This document shows, piece by piece, positions 34,501 through 46,810 of a DNA stretch of 64,000 nt; positions within the stretch are counted from its first letter, which is position 1; each line of letters opens with the position of its first letter. Origin of the DNA: Cryphonectria parasitica EP155 (taxonomy: Eukaryota > Ascomycota > Sordariomycetes > Diaporthales > Cryphonectriaceae); the NCBI RefSeq assembly GCF_011745365.1, contig NW_024468914.1, forward strand, positions 2,130,001 through 2,194,000. The letters are read 5' to 3'. The translations under genes were made by a program, and so were the position numbers. Below the pieces are notes generated by a model. It saw only the letters and a list, made by a program, of their open reading frames with translations. It was not told the origin of the DNA and ran no database searches.

Positions 34501-37500
34501 ACTCCATCTTCTTCGAAGTTGACGGTCCGTACAAGGCGATGGTCTTGCCCACCTCCAAAGAGGAGGACAAGAATCTCAAGAAACGTTATGCAGTGTTCAA
34601 CGACGACGGCAGTCTCGCGGAGCTCAAAGGTTTCGAGGTCAAGCGGAGAGGAGAGCTGAAGCTCATCAAGATCTTCCAGCAGCAAATCTTCAAGTTCTTC
34701 CTGGAAGGGTCCACGCTTGCCGAGTGTTACGCTGCCGTCGCCAAGGTTGCCAACCGCTGGCTGGACGTGCTCCATAGTAAGGGTGTGACACTCGCGGACG
34801 AGGAACTCATGGAGCTCATTTCGGAGAACCGCAGCATGTCCAAGACTCTTGAGGAGTACGGCACGCAGAAGTCGACGTCCATCACTACTGCCAAGCGTCT
34901 GGCTGACTTCCTGGGCGAAGGCATGATCAAAGACAAGGGATTGAACTGCAAGTTCATTATCTGCTCGAGACCCAAGAATGCCCCCGTCACGGAACGTGCC
35001 GTTCCCGTGGCCATCTTCTCGGCCGAGCCAGACGTCAAGCGGTTGTATTTGGCGAAGTGGCTGAAGGAAGTGCCAACAGATACGGACCCGAGGGCACTAC
35101 TTGACTGGGACTACTACCTGGAGCGCCTGGGCTCCGTCATCCAAAAACTGATTACGATTCCGGCAGCGCTTCAGAAAATTCGCAACCCGGTGCCACGGGT
35201 GCCACATCCTGACTGGCTGCAGAGAAGGATCAATATCAAGGATGACAAGATGAAGCAAAAGAAGCTTACGGATCTGTTCACCAGAGGTCCCCTCGAGGAT
35301 GTTACAAACATCAAGAACAGAACCCTTGCAGATCTAGAAGACTTTGGTACGCAGCTGCTGAAGCCCAAACCAGTCGCCGAGGTAGTCGCGGCTTCTCAAA
35401 AGGGACCTGCTGCGCAGAAGAGAAAATCACCGGAGCCGGAAGAGAATCTCGATCCCTTTTCTACTCTACCCAAGGTCAAACCAAATCCTTCCGAGGACTA
35501 CGCTGCCTTCTTGGAGTATCAGAAGAAGAAATGGAAGATCCAAAAGCAAGCCCGCATCCGACGAAGGCATCTTTTTGGTGCTCGACGTGCGCCCGAGAAT
35601 AACATTCAACAGGCTTTCCGAGACCAAGCCGAGGTTACCTTCCGGAATACCTGGCAGCTCCTCCAGCTTAGGCCAACAGACACGCCCGGGCTGGTGATGG
35701 CGTACGTGCTCATAGACAACAAGATACACACCGTCAAAATCAAAGTGCCCCGCCAGGTCTTCTTGAACCTGAAGAGTAAGGATCTTCCGGAGATTGAGAT
35801 TGAGGGCTGCGACGTCGAGCAAGTCAGCCACACACTGCCGAATGGACACTCCTCAGTGCATCTGTTCAAGCTGACGGTGCCTGAGGACGTCTACTTTGCC
35901 GAGTCGGAGAAATTTTCGCTTCTCTTCAACCATCCCAGTGTGGAGGGCGTGTATGAGAGGCAGGTGCCGCTGAATATCCGCGCTGTGCTGCGGCTGGGAA
36001 ACTTGTGCACCATTGATGAGAGCAAGCCTGGTGTACTGGGTCAAGGTCTGGATCAAGGCTTCGAACTGCCAAGCCTGATACGGCCGGCGAAGCCCAAGAT
36101 GTACCTCAGCGGATCGAAGATGGCGTTCATCTACCTATCGCATATCAGCTCCGGCGAGAGGCAGATCTTTGGCATTTTTTCCAGCACAGGCGATGCAGCA
36201 CATGTCATTACGTTGCACAAGAACAAAGAGAGCGGCCAGGACCTGCCCAACATCACGAAGATGTACTCGGATCTACGAGCACGACATGCAGAACAAGCTG
36301 CTGTCGACGGGTCTAACTGGAAAGAGTGCTTTCCGTACCAGGAGAAGTTGACCTTCAAGATCACGCAGGTGACAACCCGACGCAAGGCCTTCCTTGAAAT
36401 TGGCGATGTGGTCAAGAAAATGAGAAAGGACGAGACCAAACCGCTTATCATGGTGATTCAGTCATCGCAGAGGAATTTGCTGGTGCATGACGTCCCAATC
36501 CTGGGCGAGATGCCTGTCTTGCCGCTCAAGTACAACGTCGACGACAGCTCGTTACCGCCTCTCGGATGGCAATCTGTCGTCGCAAAGCGGTTGATCCATC
36601 ACTACCTTGGACTTGGACCGTGGATACTGCATCTTACTGCCCTGGCAAGGTACGCTGATATACCGCTTTGCAACCTCGAGCGGGAGGATCCGCGCTTCTT
36701 GATCGATGTCGCATATGCGAGACGCCTACAGAGCAACAATGTAGTTCTATGGTGGTCTGCTGGGCCTCGCCCTGACCATGCTGGATATGAGGAGGACGAT
36801 ATCACCGGTTCTTTGGAGACGGTGCAGATGCCCTCGGTCAATACTCCTGGCACGTACTCGTCTGTTTGTATCGATCTCGACGTCAAGAACCTGGCCATCA
36901 ACACGATTCTCACATCGTCACTCATCAACGAACTAGAAGGCGCAGACTCCGTGGCCCTCAATCCTGCTGGTGACGGAACGGGCGGAGAAGGCACAGAGGT
37001 GCTATCTTCGGACAATGCCTTCGCCAACGCAGGCATTCAGGTCCTTCGGGAGATGGTCAAGGGCTGGTGGGCAGAGGCATGCAGGGGCAACGAGATGGCG
37101 GATGTCATGGTTCAGCACCTTGTTCGATGGGTTGAGAACCCGGACTCCTTCCTTTATGACCGTGCTCTGCATTACTACGTGCAGATGATGTCGCGCAAGG
37201 CTTTCCAACAACTTATGGCAGACTTTCGACGTGTGGGTTCACAGGTCATCTTTGCAAACGCCAATCGGTTGTTGCTGCAAACAACCAAGGCGGAAATAGG
37301 GAACGCCTATGCATACAGCCAGTATATCCTCAAGTCGATCAAGGGTAAGCCGCTGTTCCACTTCATTGACCTGGAGATCAAGGAGTATTGGGACTACCTC
37401 GTCTGGTACGACGAGTTCAACTATGGCGGCAAGGCTACGCAACAGATCATCGAGGCCGAGACACAAAAGCTCGAGACAATCATGCACTGGCAAATGTCGA

Positions 37501-38381
37501 CCTTCCTGCCTGTCCGGCTGCAACCCACCTTCGCCGACTGGGTCATTGAATTCATCACCCTCATGCACAACCTCAAGCGTCCCATGTTCGGCTCTGATCC
37601 TAATTCAACACCGCGTCTCACTCAGCTCCCTCACAACCGCGACAGCCAAGATGACGAGTTTACGGGTGGCATCATCCTTGACAAGGCTTATGAGAAGCCC
37701 CTCAGGCGTGATATCCAGGGTCTGCTGGCGACACAGAAGCGCGAGCTGTTACACCCGGAACTTGCAGTTGATTATACCTTCCCCACGCTCCCAGGCTCGC
37801 ACCTGAACCTCAGCCACAGCAACGCGGTCCTTGAGCTTGTCAAGATGCTCATGCAAATCCTGTCACTCGACAAGAACATCGTCACCGACGCTCGGCATAT
37901 CCGGAAAGACCTGCTCGCGCTGTTCGATGTGCGCGAGTTCAGCAAGGAAGGGGCATTCCAGAACCCATCCGAGTCTCTCAAGCTGGCACAGGTCAGCTGC
38001 GAGAACTGCACGATGGCACGGGACCTCGATTTCTGCCGCGACGAGGACCTCCTGCCCTCCCCTGACAACCCGAACGAGCCGGTCGCGTGGAAGTGCACGT
38101 TCTGCGAAGCAGACTATAACCGTAACGACCTGGAGGAGAGGCTTGTTGCTAATATCGAGGCCTTCGTGGCGAGCTGGGCGTGCCAGGACCTCAAGTGCGC
38201 CAAGTGCGGTGCCCTGCGGGTCAACGAGTTCATGGAACACTGTGTCTGCTCGGGGAGCTGGGTGGAAAGTATAAGGCGGGACGAGGTGTTGAGGCGGTTG
38301 AAAGTGTATCGGAACGTGGCCAAGTGTTTTGGGTTGAGGATGCTGGGAGATGTTGTTGAGGAGGTTTTTGGTGATCTCTAG
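31514..38381 (+). CDS. pol2: DNA polymerase epsilon catalytic subunit
   Basis: Exons 31514-32139, 32235-32383 and 32443-38381 (introns of 95 and 59 bases; phases 2 and 1) give 2237 aa, close to the usual 2200-2300. The proofreading exonuclease site is AYDIET (D295, E297), with ATYNGDFFDWP and YSVSDAVATYY as further exonuclease motifs. Polymerase motif A is HLDVASMYPN (D645), motif B ILNSFYGYVMRKG, motif C ELDTDGIWC (D880, D882). Cysteines C670, C673, C682 and probably C766 match the iron-sulphur site of Pol2 orthologues. After the inactive second B-family half, the tail holds two zinc modules: C2111/C2114/C2143/C2146 and C2177/C2180/C2192/C2194. This is the leading-strand replicase in the nucleus. 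All key residues are intact. Confidence 0.97.
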
Positions 38382-39752
38382 AGAGTCTGGAACCTGGTCG
38401 TGGGAGTTCGATTTCCGTTGTTGAGGGCCTCATTGGTCTCAACTGTGCTTTTCAGTCTTTTACGTTGGGCATGGAATGGGCAGCGTTGGCTTCAAACCCC
38501 CCCAACCCCCCCAAAATTAGAAGCGCACCTGCATATCTCGGCGTTTGGGCTTGTGATTGCAAGGTGTTGTTGGTCTTGGGATAATCAAACTTTCTATTTC
38601 CATTTTCCCGTGAATATTGGCAGGGTGTTTCCAGTATGATCACCTCGCTCTACATTTTCTAGAATACTTCTCGACGTGTCTTGAAGCATGCAATGCTAGT
38701 TCTGAGAAGACTGTTTATTCATTTCCAGTCTCATGAGATGTAATGATGCCTTCTTGCTTCTGGTCTGGACAATAACGCCAAATGTGAGCTGAGTTGTGTC
38801 TGTTGATCTATAAAACCCGGTTTCTTGACGATGGTTGTGTCCCTTTTGGAGACAGGGACCTGTTGATGATCAGCCAGGAGAGAGCATACTTTCATATCTG
38901 ATTCTTGACTTCGTCCTCCGGCACTTGTACTGCACGGACTTGTCTTAGCTTTTCGTAGAGGTCCCACCATAACAGCTCTCTCAGCCATTCACTGAATGTC
39001 AGTGAATGATTTCCAAAGCATTATGGTGCGTATATCACTTGTGAATCACTCAGATACCCACCTGCATTGATGACCACAGGCCATCTCCTTGAGGGTTCTT
39101 TTGACCAGAACATTCTATTCTAGTGCAAGAGAAATCCATTATTTCCTTCTCAATATTTCCAGCTTACCAGCTATGCGCCTGCTCTTTCCCGATGACTTGT
39201 TGACTCTCGCGACTCCCAGTAATTATACTTCCTGTATTGCTGTCCCTGCACTCGTCACTGCTATTGTTGTCTATTACCATTCAGTCAGTCATCTCTTCAA
39301 TCACACTTTTCTGTTGAATTCTGGCATATCAAGTGACTCACTGGCAAAGTGCTGGCTGGCAAGATAAAAATTGATCTCTGGAGCAACCTGGACTGTCCTG
39401 ATTTCAGCCCCACCACTTCCCTATCCATACCTCTCTACACACAGTCCAGCAAGTAAGTTTGGACAGCTATCTAGTATTGCCTCATCCACAACTTTTCTTT
39501 GGAATCCCACACAGGCCAAACCTACTCTCTGTTTCTTGGCCTGAGCCAAGCGCGCTCTCCTTCCTTTTAACAACCTATACAGAAGAACCTGCATTGGTTA
39601 TACACTACAAGAATATTACACTACCATACACGAAGCACAAAAGTGCTGTCCAGTAGGTGGTAGCAAACCCAAATGCTTTATCAATTCACAGCTCTAACTT
39701 ATCAGTTCTGACTCCATATTTGTTTCAAAGTTGACCTCAGCAAGTCGTCAAC
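38382..39752. other. Intergenic
   Basis: Contains the pol2 3' region and the promoter/leader of the next gene. Two C-rich runs lie at 38499-38513. No gene is supported. Confidence 0.5.
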
Positions 39753-42104
39753 ATGCCTTTAAAGTACGCGCAGGACCTGGCGTTGCCCAGTGGCATGGAC
39801 TCCCTGTGGATTGCAAAGATGGGAGACTTGAACAAACCTCACATCAGACATCAGCGCTGCTATCCTGCCACCAAGCTTAATACAAACATCATCAAGTCAA
39901 CGCTGGATGTCAGCGATAGGTCCAGCAATAGCTCCACTCCAGTCGACATTACCTTCCCTCAGCAGCGGCATACCATCAGCCAGCCAGAGCAGCCAACAGC
40001 ACCCTGTGACAATATAGATGACGACAGCGTGCCACAACATCTGTTCTCCAACGAGAAAGACATCATGGGAGACAAGGCTCCAGGGCTCAAGATGCCTATC
40101 GACATTAGATACCCCAAAACGGCTTTGCCCAACCTCTGGGATTTGAAGCCCTTGCCGACATCAGGCAAAACTATGCCACCTTCGCCCATCCTCCCTGTAA
40201 CCGAGGCAGATATGATCGCAGGCAGTTCACAGAAGAATCCGAGAGAACCGAATGGATCGACTGACCTTTTGAGCGGCAAGAACCGAAACATTAGCTCCTC
40301 AACGCTCTCGCAGTCACGGTTCTTTCCAGCCGGGTCCGAATCCAAGAAGACAGTCACTTATTTGGGTTCGGAAGCCTGCGCCCCAAATGTCTTGAATAGT
40401 TCTACCTCGTCGGTCTTTCCGAGGGGCCTTACTGGCTTCAGCGGCCTTCCCAGCACCTCTTCTAATATTGAAGAGACCAACTTCCAGCAGACGGCTTCGC
40501 GAGAGATTTGGGCCAGGAAGAGGGCCCAGCACTCGGCGCTCGATCGGCTTTCGGACGACGATCAAAATTCTGCCAGTCACAATAGTCATGCTCCTGATGA
40601 TGGCTACGCAGCATTCCTCGAGCCCCACAGGTTGCTCAACTTCCCACTCACTCAGCAGGGTGCGTCAGGCTTCAACTCACAAAGTGGTAGGGTGGTTGCC
40701 AACGACGACACCCCAAGCCACACGACTACAGCCTTTTCGGAGTCGACTGACCTTGGTCCTTACTTCCCCGCCGGAGATCATGTTGCATCATCGAAAGATA
40801 CAAGTAGAGAAGCCTTTCTCGCCAGCCTTGATTCTGCTGGCCCCAATCACAATACACTACGGTCTACTACAAGTCTGAGCGATGGGGATACCTCAATGCA
40901 GTCAGCTGCTCCAAGAGGTGCTACTAGTATTGAGAAGATTGAGCGGGTTGCCGATATCACCGACGCCCAGAAGAGCCTGACCGTCACCCGCCCTGGCCAG
41001 TCATGGGTCACTGAATTGTCTGATTGGCGCAGCCCAAGGGTCAATTTACAGAGGCAAGGAGGTAGCCAGGTCGGAGGCGCAAACCCTGCTGGCTTTGTGC
41101 CTCCTTCAGACTGGGTCGAGGCCAACAGTACAGCCCAGCAGATGGGTCCTCAAGACCCACGGCTTGGGCCTGGCTCTGAGCAAGATGTTGGGCAGAGTCT
41201 GATCCAAGGACATCTACCAAAGATATGGGGACCCGAGGACGGTTCTTCTATAGAAAAACGTCACAGAATCTTCAAGCCAATGACCGCGGTCCTGTACCCC
41301 AAGGCACCCAAACGGCCGTTGAGTGACCAAGAGCGGGCCCTGCGACAGCAAAAGGGCATCTCAGACAACTATGAGGGCAACCCTGAGAACCCAAAGAACC
41401 AGTCGGCCAATATCCCCAACGAGGAGAATTGTGCCTTGTTCTTGACCAACCTGCCCGCCCGGTGCAGCTACCAGACCCTCCTGCGGGCCATCGCCCAGCA
41501 CAGAATGGGGCGGGTCTGGAGCACCTATATCAACAGCCCACTGGGCGAAGAGCAGCACGAGCACCAGCAACGCCAGGCACAAGACCCCAGCCCAGCCCAC
41601 CACTACGGTGCCTCGATGTCTGCCCTGCCTGGACCACCACCACCACAGCACACCAACCGAGGGCCCCTCTCGCACCGCACCTCGGCCGCCAAAGTCATCT
41701 TTTACCACCCCACCGAGGCCCAGCGCCTCCTCACCATCGCAAGCCGCGGCGACTTCAGGGTGGGCGGCCGCCGCATCCACGCCAAGTGGAACCGGCACCG
41801 GACGGCGGCGCAGAGCTACGAGAACCCGACGTCGCGCGTCGTGGTCATCTCGGGCCCCGCGGCCATCGTGGACCGGCAGTGGCTGGGTGACCTCTTTGAC
41901 CAGTACTTTGAGTATCAGACGGAGGAGGTTCTGGTCCTGGCCGAGGGCAACGGCTGGCGGACGCTGGAGTGGCGGTTTGGGAGCATGCGGGCCCAGGCGC
42001 ACAGCGCGCACCAGCTGCTGCGGAGCCTCTATCCGGGGGTGGTCACGGTCAAGTGGGCGGTGGACCCTTGTGCTGGGTACTTGAAGCTGTTGGGCGAGGT
42101 CTAG
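39753..42104 (+). CDS. Fungal protein with C-terminal RRM-like domain
   Basis: A single exon of 783 aa. The first 520 residues are Ser/Thr/Pro-rich and probably disordered. The segment RHRIFKPMTAVLYPKAPKRP precedes an RRM-like fold at about residues 557-680: ENCALFLTNLPARC fits RNP2/beta1, then helix TLLRAIAQH, a long His/Gln/Pro insertion, AAKVIFYHPTEAQRLL (beta3/helix 2) and RIHAKWNRHRT. A second alpha/beta block (RVVVISGPAAIVDRQWLGDLF ... VLVLAEGNGWRTLEWRFGS) follows to the end and may be another degenerate RRM. An RNA-binding role is inferred; no target is known. The 3' third is distinctly GC-rich compared with the 5' part. Confidence 0.7.
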   Translation: MPLKYAQDLALPSGMDSLWIAKMGDLNKPHIRHQRCYPATKLNTNIIKSTLDVSDRSSNSSTPVDITFPQQRHTISQPEQPTAPCDNIDDDSVPQHLFSNEKDIMGDKAPGLKMPIDIRYPKTALPNLWDLKPLPTSGKTMPPSPILPVTEADMIAGSSQKNPREPNGSTDLLSGKNRNISSSTLSQSRFFPAGSESKKTVTYLGSEACAPNVLNSSTSSVFPRGLTGFSGLPSTSSNIEETNFQQTASREIWARKRAQHSALDRLSDDDQNSASHNSHAPDDGYAAFLEPHRLLNFPLTQQGASGFNSQSGRVVANDDTPSHTTTAFSESTDLGPYFPAGDHVASSKDTSREAFLASLDSAGPNHNTLRSTTSLSDGDTSMQSAAPRGATSIEKIERVADITDAQKSLTVTRPGQSWVTELSDWRSPRVNLQRQGGSQVGGANPAGFVPPSDWVEANSTAQQMGPQDPRLGPGSEQDVGQSLIQGHLPKIWGPEDGSSIEKRHRIFKPMTAVLYPKAPKRPLSDQERALRQQKGISDNYEGNPENPKNQSANIPNEENCALFLTNLPARCSYQTLLRAIAQHRMGRVWSTYINSPLGEEQHEHQQRQAQDPSPAHHYGASMSALPGPPPPQHTNRGPLSHRTSAAKVIFYHPTEAQRLLTIASRGDFRVGGRRIHAKWNRHRTAAQSYENPTSRVVVISGPAAIVDRQWLGDLFDQYFEYQTEEVLVLAEGNGWRTLEWRFGSMRAQAHSAHQLLRSLYPGVVTVKWAVDPCAGYLKLLGEV

Positions 42105-42933
42105 TCTAGTGGTGCCTCTTTTCTTTTCTGCTTCTTCTTTTCCTTTTTCTTTTTCCTTGGGGGAATTTGTTGGGGTGACTTTAGCGACTTGGCTGATCAC
42201 TCAGTCTTTGGAGAAAAAGTCATTACGATGCGTTGTGGAAGGGGTTGCGAGTTCTTTTCTTTCTTTTTCTTCTAATTTTTGTTTCTTCTTTCGACAAAAG
42301 AGTGAATGGCATCATGACAGGCAGGGCTTGGAAAATGGATCAAATCATGCATGAGGTGTAGCCCCCTCGAAGATTGATGTTAATTAGGGCCTCCTTTGCA
42401 CAGGCTGACGTTGTCTGTTATCATTCTCAAGGAAATAAGACATGGACAGAAAAGGAGTGAGTTTCTATGCATGCCACTTGCAAGACTTTTTTATTTTATT
42501 TTCTCATATTATGAAAACTACCGACGTATGATCAGGCCGCATGCTCATTATTAATACTCGCCTGAATAAGCTCATGTCTTACTATGTGCTTGCTTGTCTT
42601 TCCCCCCAGAGACCAGAAATTGAACCTTCAAATCTTGGAGAGGGGAAAAGAAAGAAGAAAAGGATAGTCTGCTATCCCTTTGCAGCAACATGGAAAGATC
42701 AGGCAAAGGTGAAGAAAGGCCTGTAAATCAGCAGGTGTAATTCCTACACATGAAGTGCACAGTGAGGTTGTAGTTGAGATGAGGTCACCAGCCCCACCAA
42801 AGTTGAGCCTCTCCAACGGTAAAACGACGTCACACAACTTTTTTCCCAATCCGCAGCACACCATGCCCTTTGAATTCCCAACCATATTGTGTGACAACCA
42901 CTCCTCGATATTGAAATCTTGTGCTTAGGTCGG
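42105..42933. other. Intergenic
   Basis: CT-rich 3' sequence (42115-42160, 42255-42300) and a short promoter for the next gene. No gene is supported. Confidence 0.5.
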
Positions 42934-44406
42934 ATGAACTTAGCTATCATACGTCCACTTCGGTCCCTTACCACGCCCCGCAGGAAGAAGAACAGTCTTT
43001 TCACCATGTCCGACCCGGCGCAAAAGGACATCACCATCATAGGAGGCGGCATCATCGGCTGCTGCACAGCCTACTTTCTCACTCGCCACCCCTCATACAA
43101 CCCAGACACACACCGCATCACGCTTCTAGAAGCCTCGTCCACTAGCGCAGGCGGTCGCACCGAGGACAGCATACAAGACCCGGCGACCCTGGCCGACCCG
43201 GCCACAGGTGCCTCGAGGAAGAACCCTTCCCATGAGGGCATTGCTGGAGGTGCGAGTGGCAAGGCCGGAGGGCTTCTTGCGCTGTGGGCTTTTCCGTCCA
43301 ACATTGTGCCTCTGAGCTTCAGGCTGCATGATGAATTATCCAAGGAGCATGGTGGTGACAAGCGATGGGGCTACCGCCGCTGTTTCGCGAGCCAGGTGGA
43401 GTGTCAGGCTCGTTTGCCGTCTGGACTCTTAAAGGACGACAATAGTAGGGTCAGCAAAGAGGTGGCTGATGCAAAAGACCAGGATGAGGTCACCAAGGGC
43501 CTCCACAAGGATCACCGCAAGAAGATCAAGGCTCTTCAGAACCTTGGCGCACCAGAGGATCTGGACTGGCTTGACACCGAGAAGTCGCTCGCCGCATACG
43601 AAGGCATGGGCACGCCGGACAACACTGCCCAGGTCCACCCAGAGCTCTTCACCCGCAGCATGGCCCAGCTGGCCGAAGAAAAGGGCGTCAGGGTCATCAC
43701 GGGCGCTCGAGTGACAGCCGTCAACAAGAGCAAGGATGGCCGCAAGGTAGAGAGCGTCACTTATATCAAGGACGGGAAGGAGGAGACGCAGCTCCCGACG
43801 ACAGACTGTGTCGTAGCCGCTGGGCCATGGACATCTCGCCTGCTCCCCAACGTGCCCGTCACTGCCTCCCGCGCACATAGCGTCGTCATCAAGACGCCGA
43901 GACCAGTGTCGGCGTACGCCCTGTTCACATCCATTGCGCTCCCGCCGGGGTTCCCTGCACCGACGCCACCGAACGCGAGGGGCACGCCTGCGGCGCAAAT
44001 CCCCATTAAGAAGACGCAGGTAGTAGAGCCGGAGATCTACGCGAGGCCGGATGGCACAGCCTATGCCTGTGGTCCTACAGACTTGACGGTGCCGCTGCCC
44101 TTGACGACGGCGGAGGTCGAAGTTGATAGGGCCCGGTGTGAGGATATCATAAGCCAGGTGGGAGGCATCAGTGATGAGCTGGGGAGCGATGGAGAGGTCC
44201 TTGCACGGCAGGCGTGTTATTTGCCTCAGGGAGGGCCATTTATTGGTGAGGTGGGCGGCACTAAGGGCTTGCTTGTGGCAGCTGGTCATACGTGCTGGGG
44301 AATCCAGAATGGCCCTGGCACGGGGAAGATTGTTAGTGAGATCATTCTTGACGGTGAGGCAAAGAGTGCTAGACTGGGCAGCTGTGACGCGTCGAGGATT
44401 CTGTAA
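42934..44406 (+). CDS. FAD-dependent oxidoreductase, DAO family, TDA3-like
   Basis: Single exon. From the ATG at 42934 it is 490 aa; from the internal ATG at 43006 (better context, TCACCATG) it is 466 aa. The Rossmann dinucleotide motif ITIIGGGIIG (G37, G39, G42 in the longer form) starts a DAO fold. Other family landmarks are ASGKAGGLLALWAFPSNIVP, CVVAAGPWTSRLLP and, near the end, GLLVAAGHTCWGIQNGPGTG, which closes the FAD site. The layout resembles the fungal TDA3-type oxidoreductases; the substrate is unknown. The longer start adds about 24 residues rich in Arg/Lys, Ser and Leu without acids (RPLRSLTTPRRKKNSLF), which could be a mitochondrial presequence, so start choice may decide localisation. 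Confidence 0.85.
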   Translation: MNLAIIRPLRSLTTPRRKKNSLFTMSDPAQKDITIIGGGIIGCCTAYFLTRHPSYNPDTHRITLLEASSTSAGGRTEDSIQDPATLADPATGASRKNPSHEGIAGGASGKAGGLLALWAFPSNIVPLSFRLHDELSKEHGGDKRWGYRRCFASQVECQARLPSGLLKDDNSRVSKEVADAKDQDEVTKGLHKDHRKKIKALQNLGAPEDLDWLDTEKSLAAYEGMGTPDNTAQVHPELFTRSMAQLAEEKGVRVITGARVTAVNKSKDGRKVESVTYIKDGKEETQLPTTDCVVAAGPWTSRLLPNVPVTASRAHSVVIKTPRPVSAYALFTSIALPPGFPAPTPPNARGTPAAQIPIKKTQVVEPEIYARPDGTAYACGPTDLTVPLPLTTAEVEVDRARCEDIISQVGGISDELGSDGEVLARQACYLPQGGPFIGEVGGTKGLLVAAGHTCWGIQNGPGTGKIVSEIILDGEAKSARLGSCDASRIL

Positions 44407-44725
44407 TGCACCTCGTCACTGTCGATTGGTCTTTCACGGTCTGCTCATCTGGGCAGTTGCAATCACAACGAGCAAAACAGCTAGAGGTTCAAGCGCGGAG
44501 GCTCATGAATCTCAGCCTGCCGCTTTGATCAAGATTTGTTGACCTGAGGCGTAGGAAAAGAGACGAACACCTCAATGATAACACCAACTTCTTATTCGAC
44601 TCGTTCCATCCACAAAATTCGACATAAAAGATAATAAAGAGTGTTGGAACAAGATCCTATGCTGTACAGCCTCTCTTTCTCTCCGTAGTACTTGTCTTCT
44701 TATTACTGGTTTCTCTTCCTGCTGA
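44407..44725. other. Intergenic between convergent genes
   Basis: 319 bases of shared 3' sequence. Nothing else is seen. Confidence 0.5.
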
Positions 44726-46810
44726 TTACACAATCGTGATCCGCTCCCATTGGACATCATCTTCTATAGCTTCTCCATCCATTATACCGTGGACATACGC
44801 GTCTCCAACATAAGTGTATTGCCTTGCAACAACGTCTTTCTGATGCTCGCGCAGAATAAAAGGCACGTCCCCCCCGGAGAGAATGTAAATGACGTCGTCC
44901 ACCTGAGTGTCAGGGCAACCGATCCCTATCCTGCCCCCGTATGTGATGAAAAATCGGGATCTCAAGAAGACATGCCTGTGGAAAATGTGAGAAAACGTGT
45001 TCCTGTCATCATCGGCCCGTATTCTTCGAACTCTGTACGGCGTTTCGTATATGTCATATTGACAGGTGCGCATGAAGGCTTGATCATATGTCTCTCCACC
45101 AGGATACCTCTCCAAGTCCAGGGCTGGGTTCTCTTCAAGAAACATGCGCCATAGTGCCCACACCCCTTCAGCGAAAAGAGTTTCCCTGGATGGGCCAAAG
45201 TTTAGTGACGCGGCCTTGATCCGGTCAGTCTTGACTCCACAAATCTTCAGCTCGTCTTTTTGACTGAGACTCATGTCTAGTTGTCTGCCTTTCGAGGCAT
45301 TGAATTGGACATAATCCCGTCTAAGGCCTCGTTTCTTAGCAATTCCACCTCCATTGTGGATGGTGATGGCGAGGTCGGGCACCCAAGACCGCAAATTGCA
45401 GTCCCTATCGTCCTCGTGGGATCTCAGCAGCGGTCTAAGGTTGTCTGCCGAAAGAATCGAATAGCGGGTGAATCTCGTGTACACTTCTCTTTTTGACAGT
45501 GAATAGTCAAGCAAGTGTCTTGCCATTGGACTAACCATTCCGAGCAGCGCAAAAACCTTGTCTCTCTCATCATGGGAGTGACGGTGTCGAAACATGTCGA
45601 CAGCATCATCGAGACGAAGAGGCCTGTACATCTGTCGTACAAATCGTGTATCTCCATCATAATGATCGGTGACAGCCCAAAAGTACGGCATTGATGATGT
45701 TATCTCTCTCGACAGCATCCGCTCATAGGACCGTGGTGACCTATGTTATTACCTTTATCTTGGTGTATCCATTCTAGTGATCCACAAATGAATTTTAGTC
45801 GAGTGGGAAGGACGAGGTCTTGGACAGTCCAGATGCTTTGCCACCATTCAAGTCTCATGAGCTTTTCCAGCCCGTCAACTTCGCTCTTTACTACGTGGAC
45901 CCATCCGGGGGGTACATCGTCACCCTTCATAGTGAAATGACCATCCGCACCCTTCCTCTTCAGCTTTTTGATTAGAATTAAGGCATGTTCCGCGTCTGAT
46001 CTTGAAATCATGTTGGTTGTGCCGATTGGAGACTCTTTGATGGAGAGAGGATCTTCATGGTGCGTTCTTTGCTCCTGGGACGCACGCACTTTAGCAGCTT
46101 GTCTGGTGAATGGTACGTTGGTTGCATCGCTCTCAAAGTCCCCTAGCCAGGCGAGACACATAGCAGTCTTTGAGTAGATTTGAGACATCATTGCGACCTG
46201 GTGAGATTTTTCGACGTCGTCTTTCTGATTGATGCAAAGAGCGTCCACCCAAAGCTTTCGCTCCTCGTCTGTTCTTCGTACTATAATTATTGCCTCTCCT
46301 ATCAGTAAGAGCTCCCTCGGCAGAATATTTTCTGGAGTTATAGTATTGCCCGCACTTACGTCGCCTCAGGGCTGCCCACAGATTCTGCGTGACCCACCTC
46401 TTCTGGCCATCCACCCTAATCCATCGACAGAATTCTGGCCTTGAGTCACCCCATACATATGATAGCGCCTCGTAGTAAGGGTCGTCGTCCAGGCAAGCAA
46501 CGGATATCGTGGTCTCGACGGCATCATTTGGTCTCCCCGGAAGAAGGCTGAGGATGCGAATCTCGTCCTTTACTGAGTCCAGCTGTTGATACCTATGCGT
46601 GGCATCGCTCTCGCCCATATGAGGTGCCGTAGTCGACGCGGATACTGATTTGCGAGAAGGTTTTGATCTTGGTGATGTCGTTGTCTTCGTAGCCTCTTGC
46701 TTTCGTAGCCGGGGTGGAGTCTTCGCAGCGATTCTTTTGTTGGAGCGACCTTTTCGCTGAGTTACAGCGGTCTTCGTTCTGTCAGACTTTGCTCTTGTCG
46801 TAGGTGCCAT
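44726..46810 (-). CDS. HET-domain (heterokaryon incompatibility) protein
   Basis: Exon 1 is 46810-46360 and exon 2 starts at 46280 (79-base intron, GTAAGT...TATAG). The last exon ends at 44726. The N-terminus is a Lys/Arg/Thr-rich, nuclear-signal-like tail. The HET domain follows: IRILSLLPG, YEALSYVWGD, LWAALRR then LWVDALCINQKD, MSQIYSKTAMCLAWLGD, and WWQSIWTVQDLVL with FICGSLEW. Later DERDKVFALLGMV matches the usual R-D-K-V-(F/Y)-A-L-L/G element. The second junction is unclear: the frame shifts by one between 45753 and 45700. A 47-base intron at 45752-45706 restores phase (about 652 aa) but has weak signals, so a frameshift is also possible. HET proteins trigger incompatibility cell death on non-self recognition; the partner is unknown. 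Confidence 0.78.

Noticed and set aside
38094..38255. Separate zinc-finger gene on the plus strand
   Set aside because: These cysteines are in frame with pol2 and match the C-terminal zinc modules of DNA polymerase epsilon.
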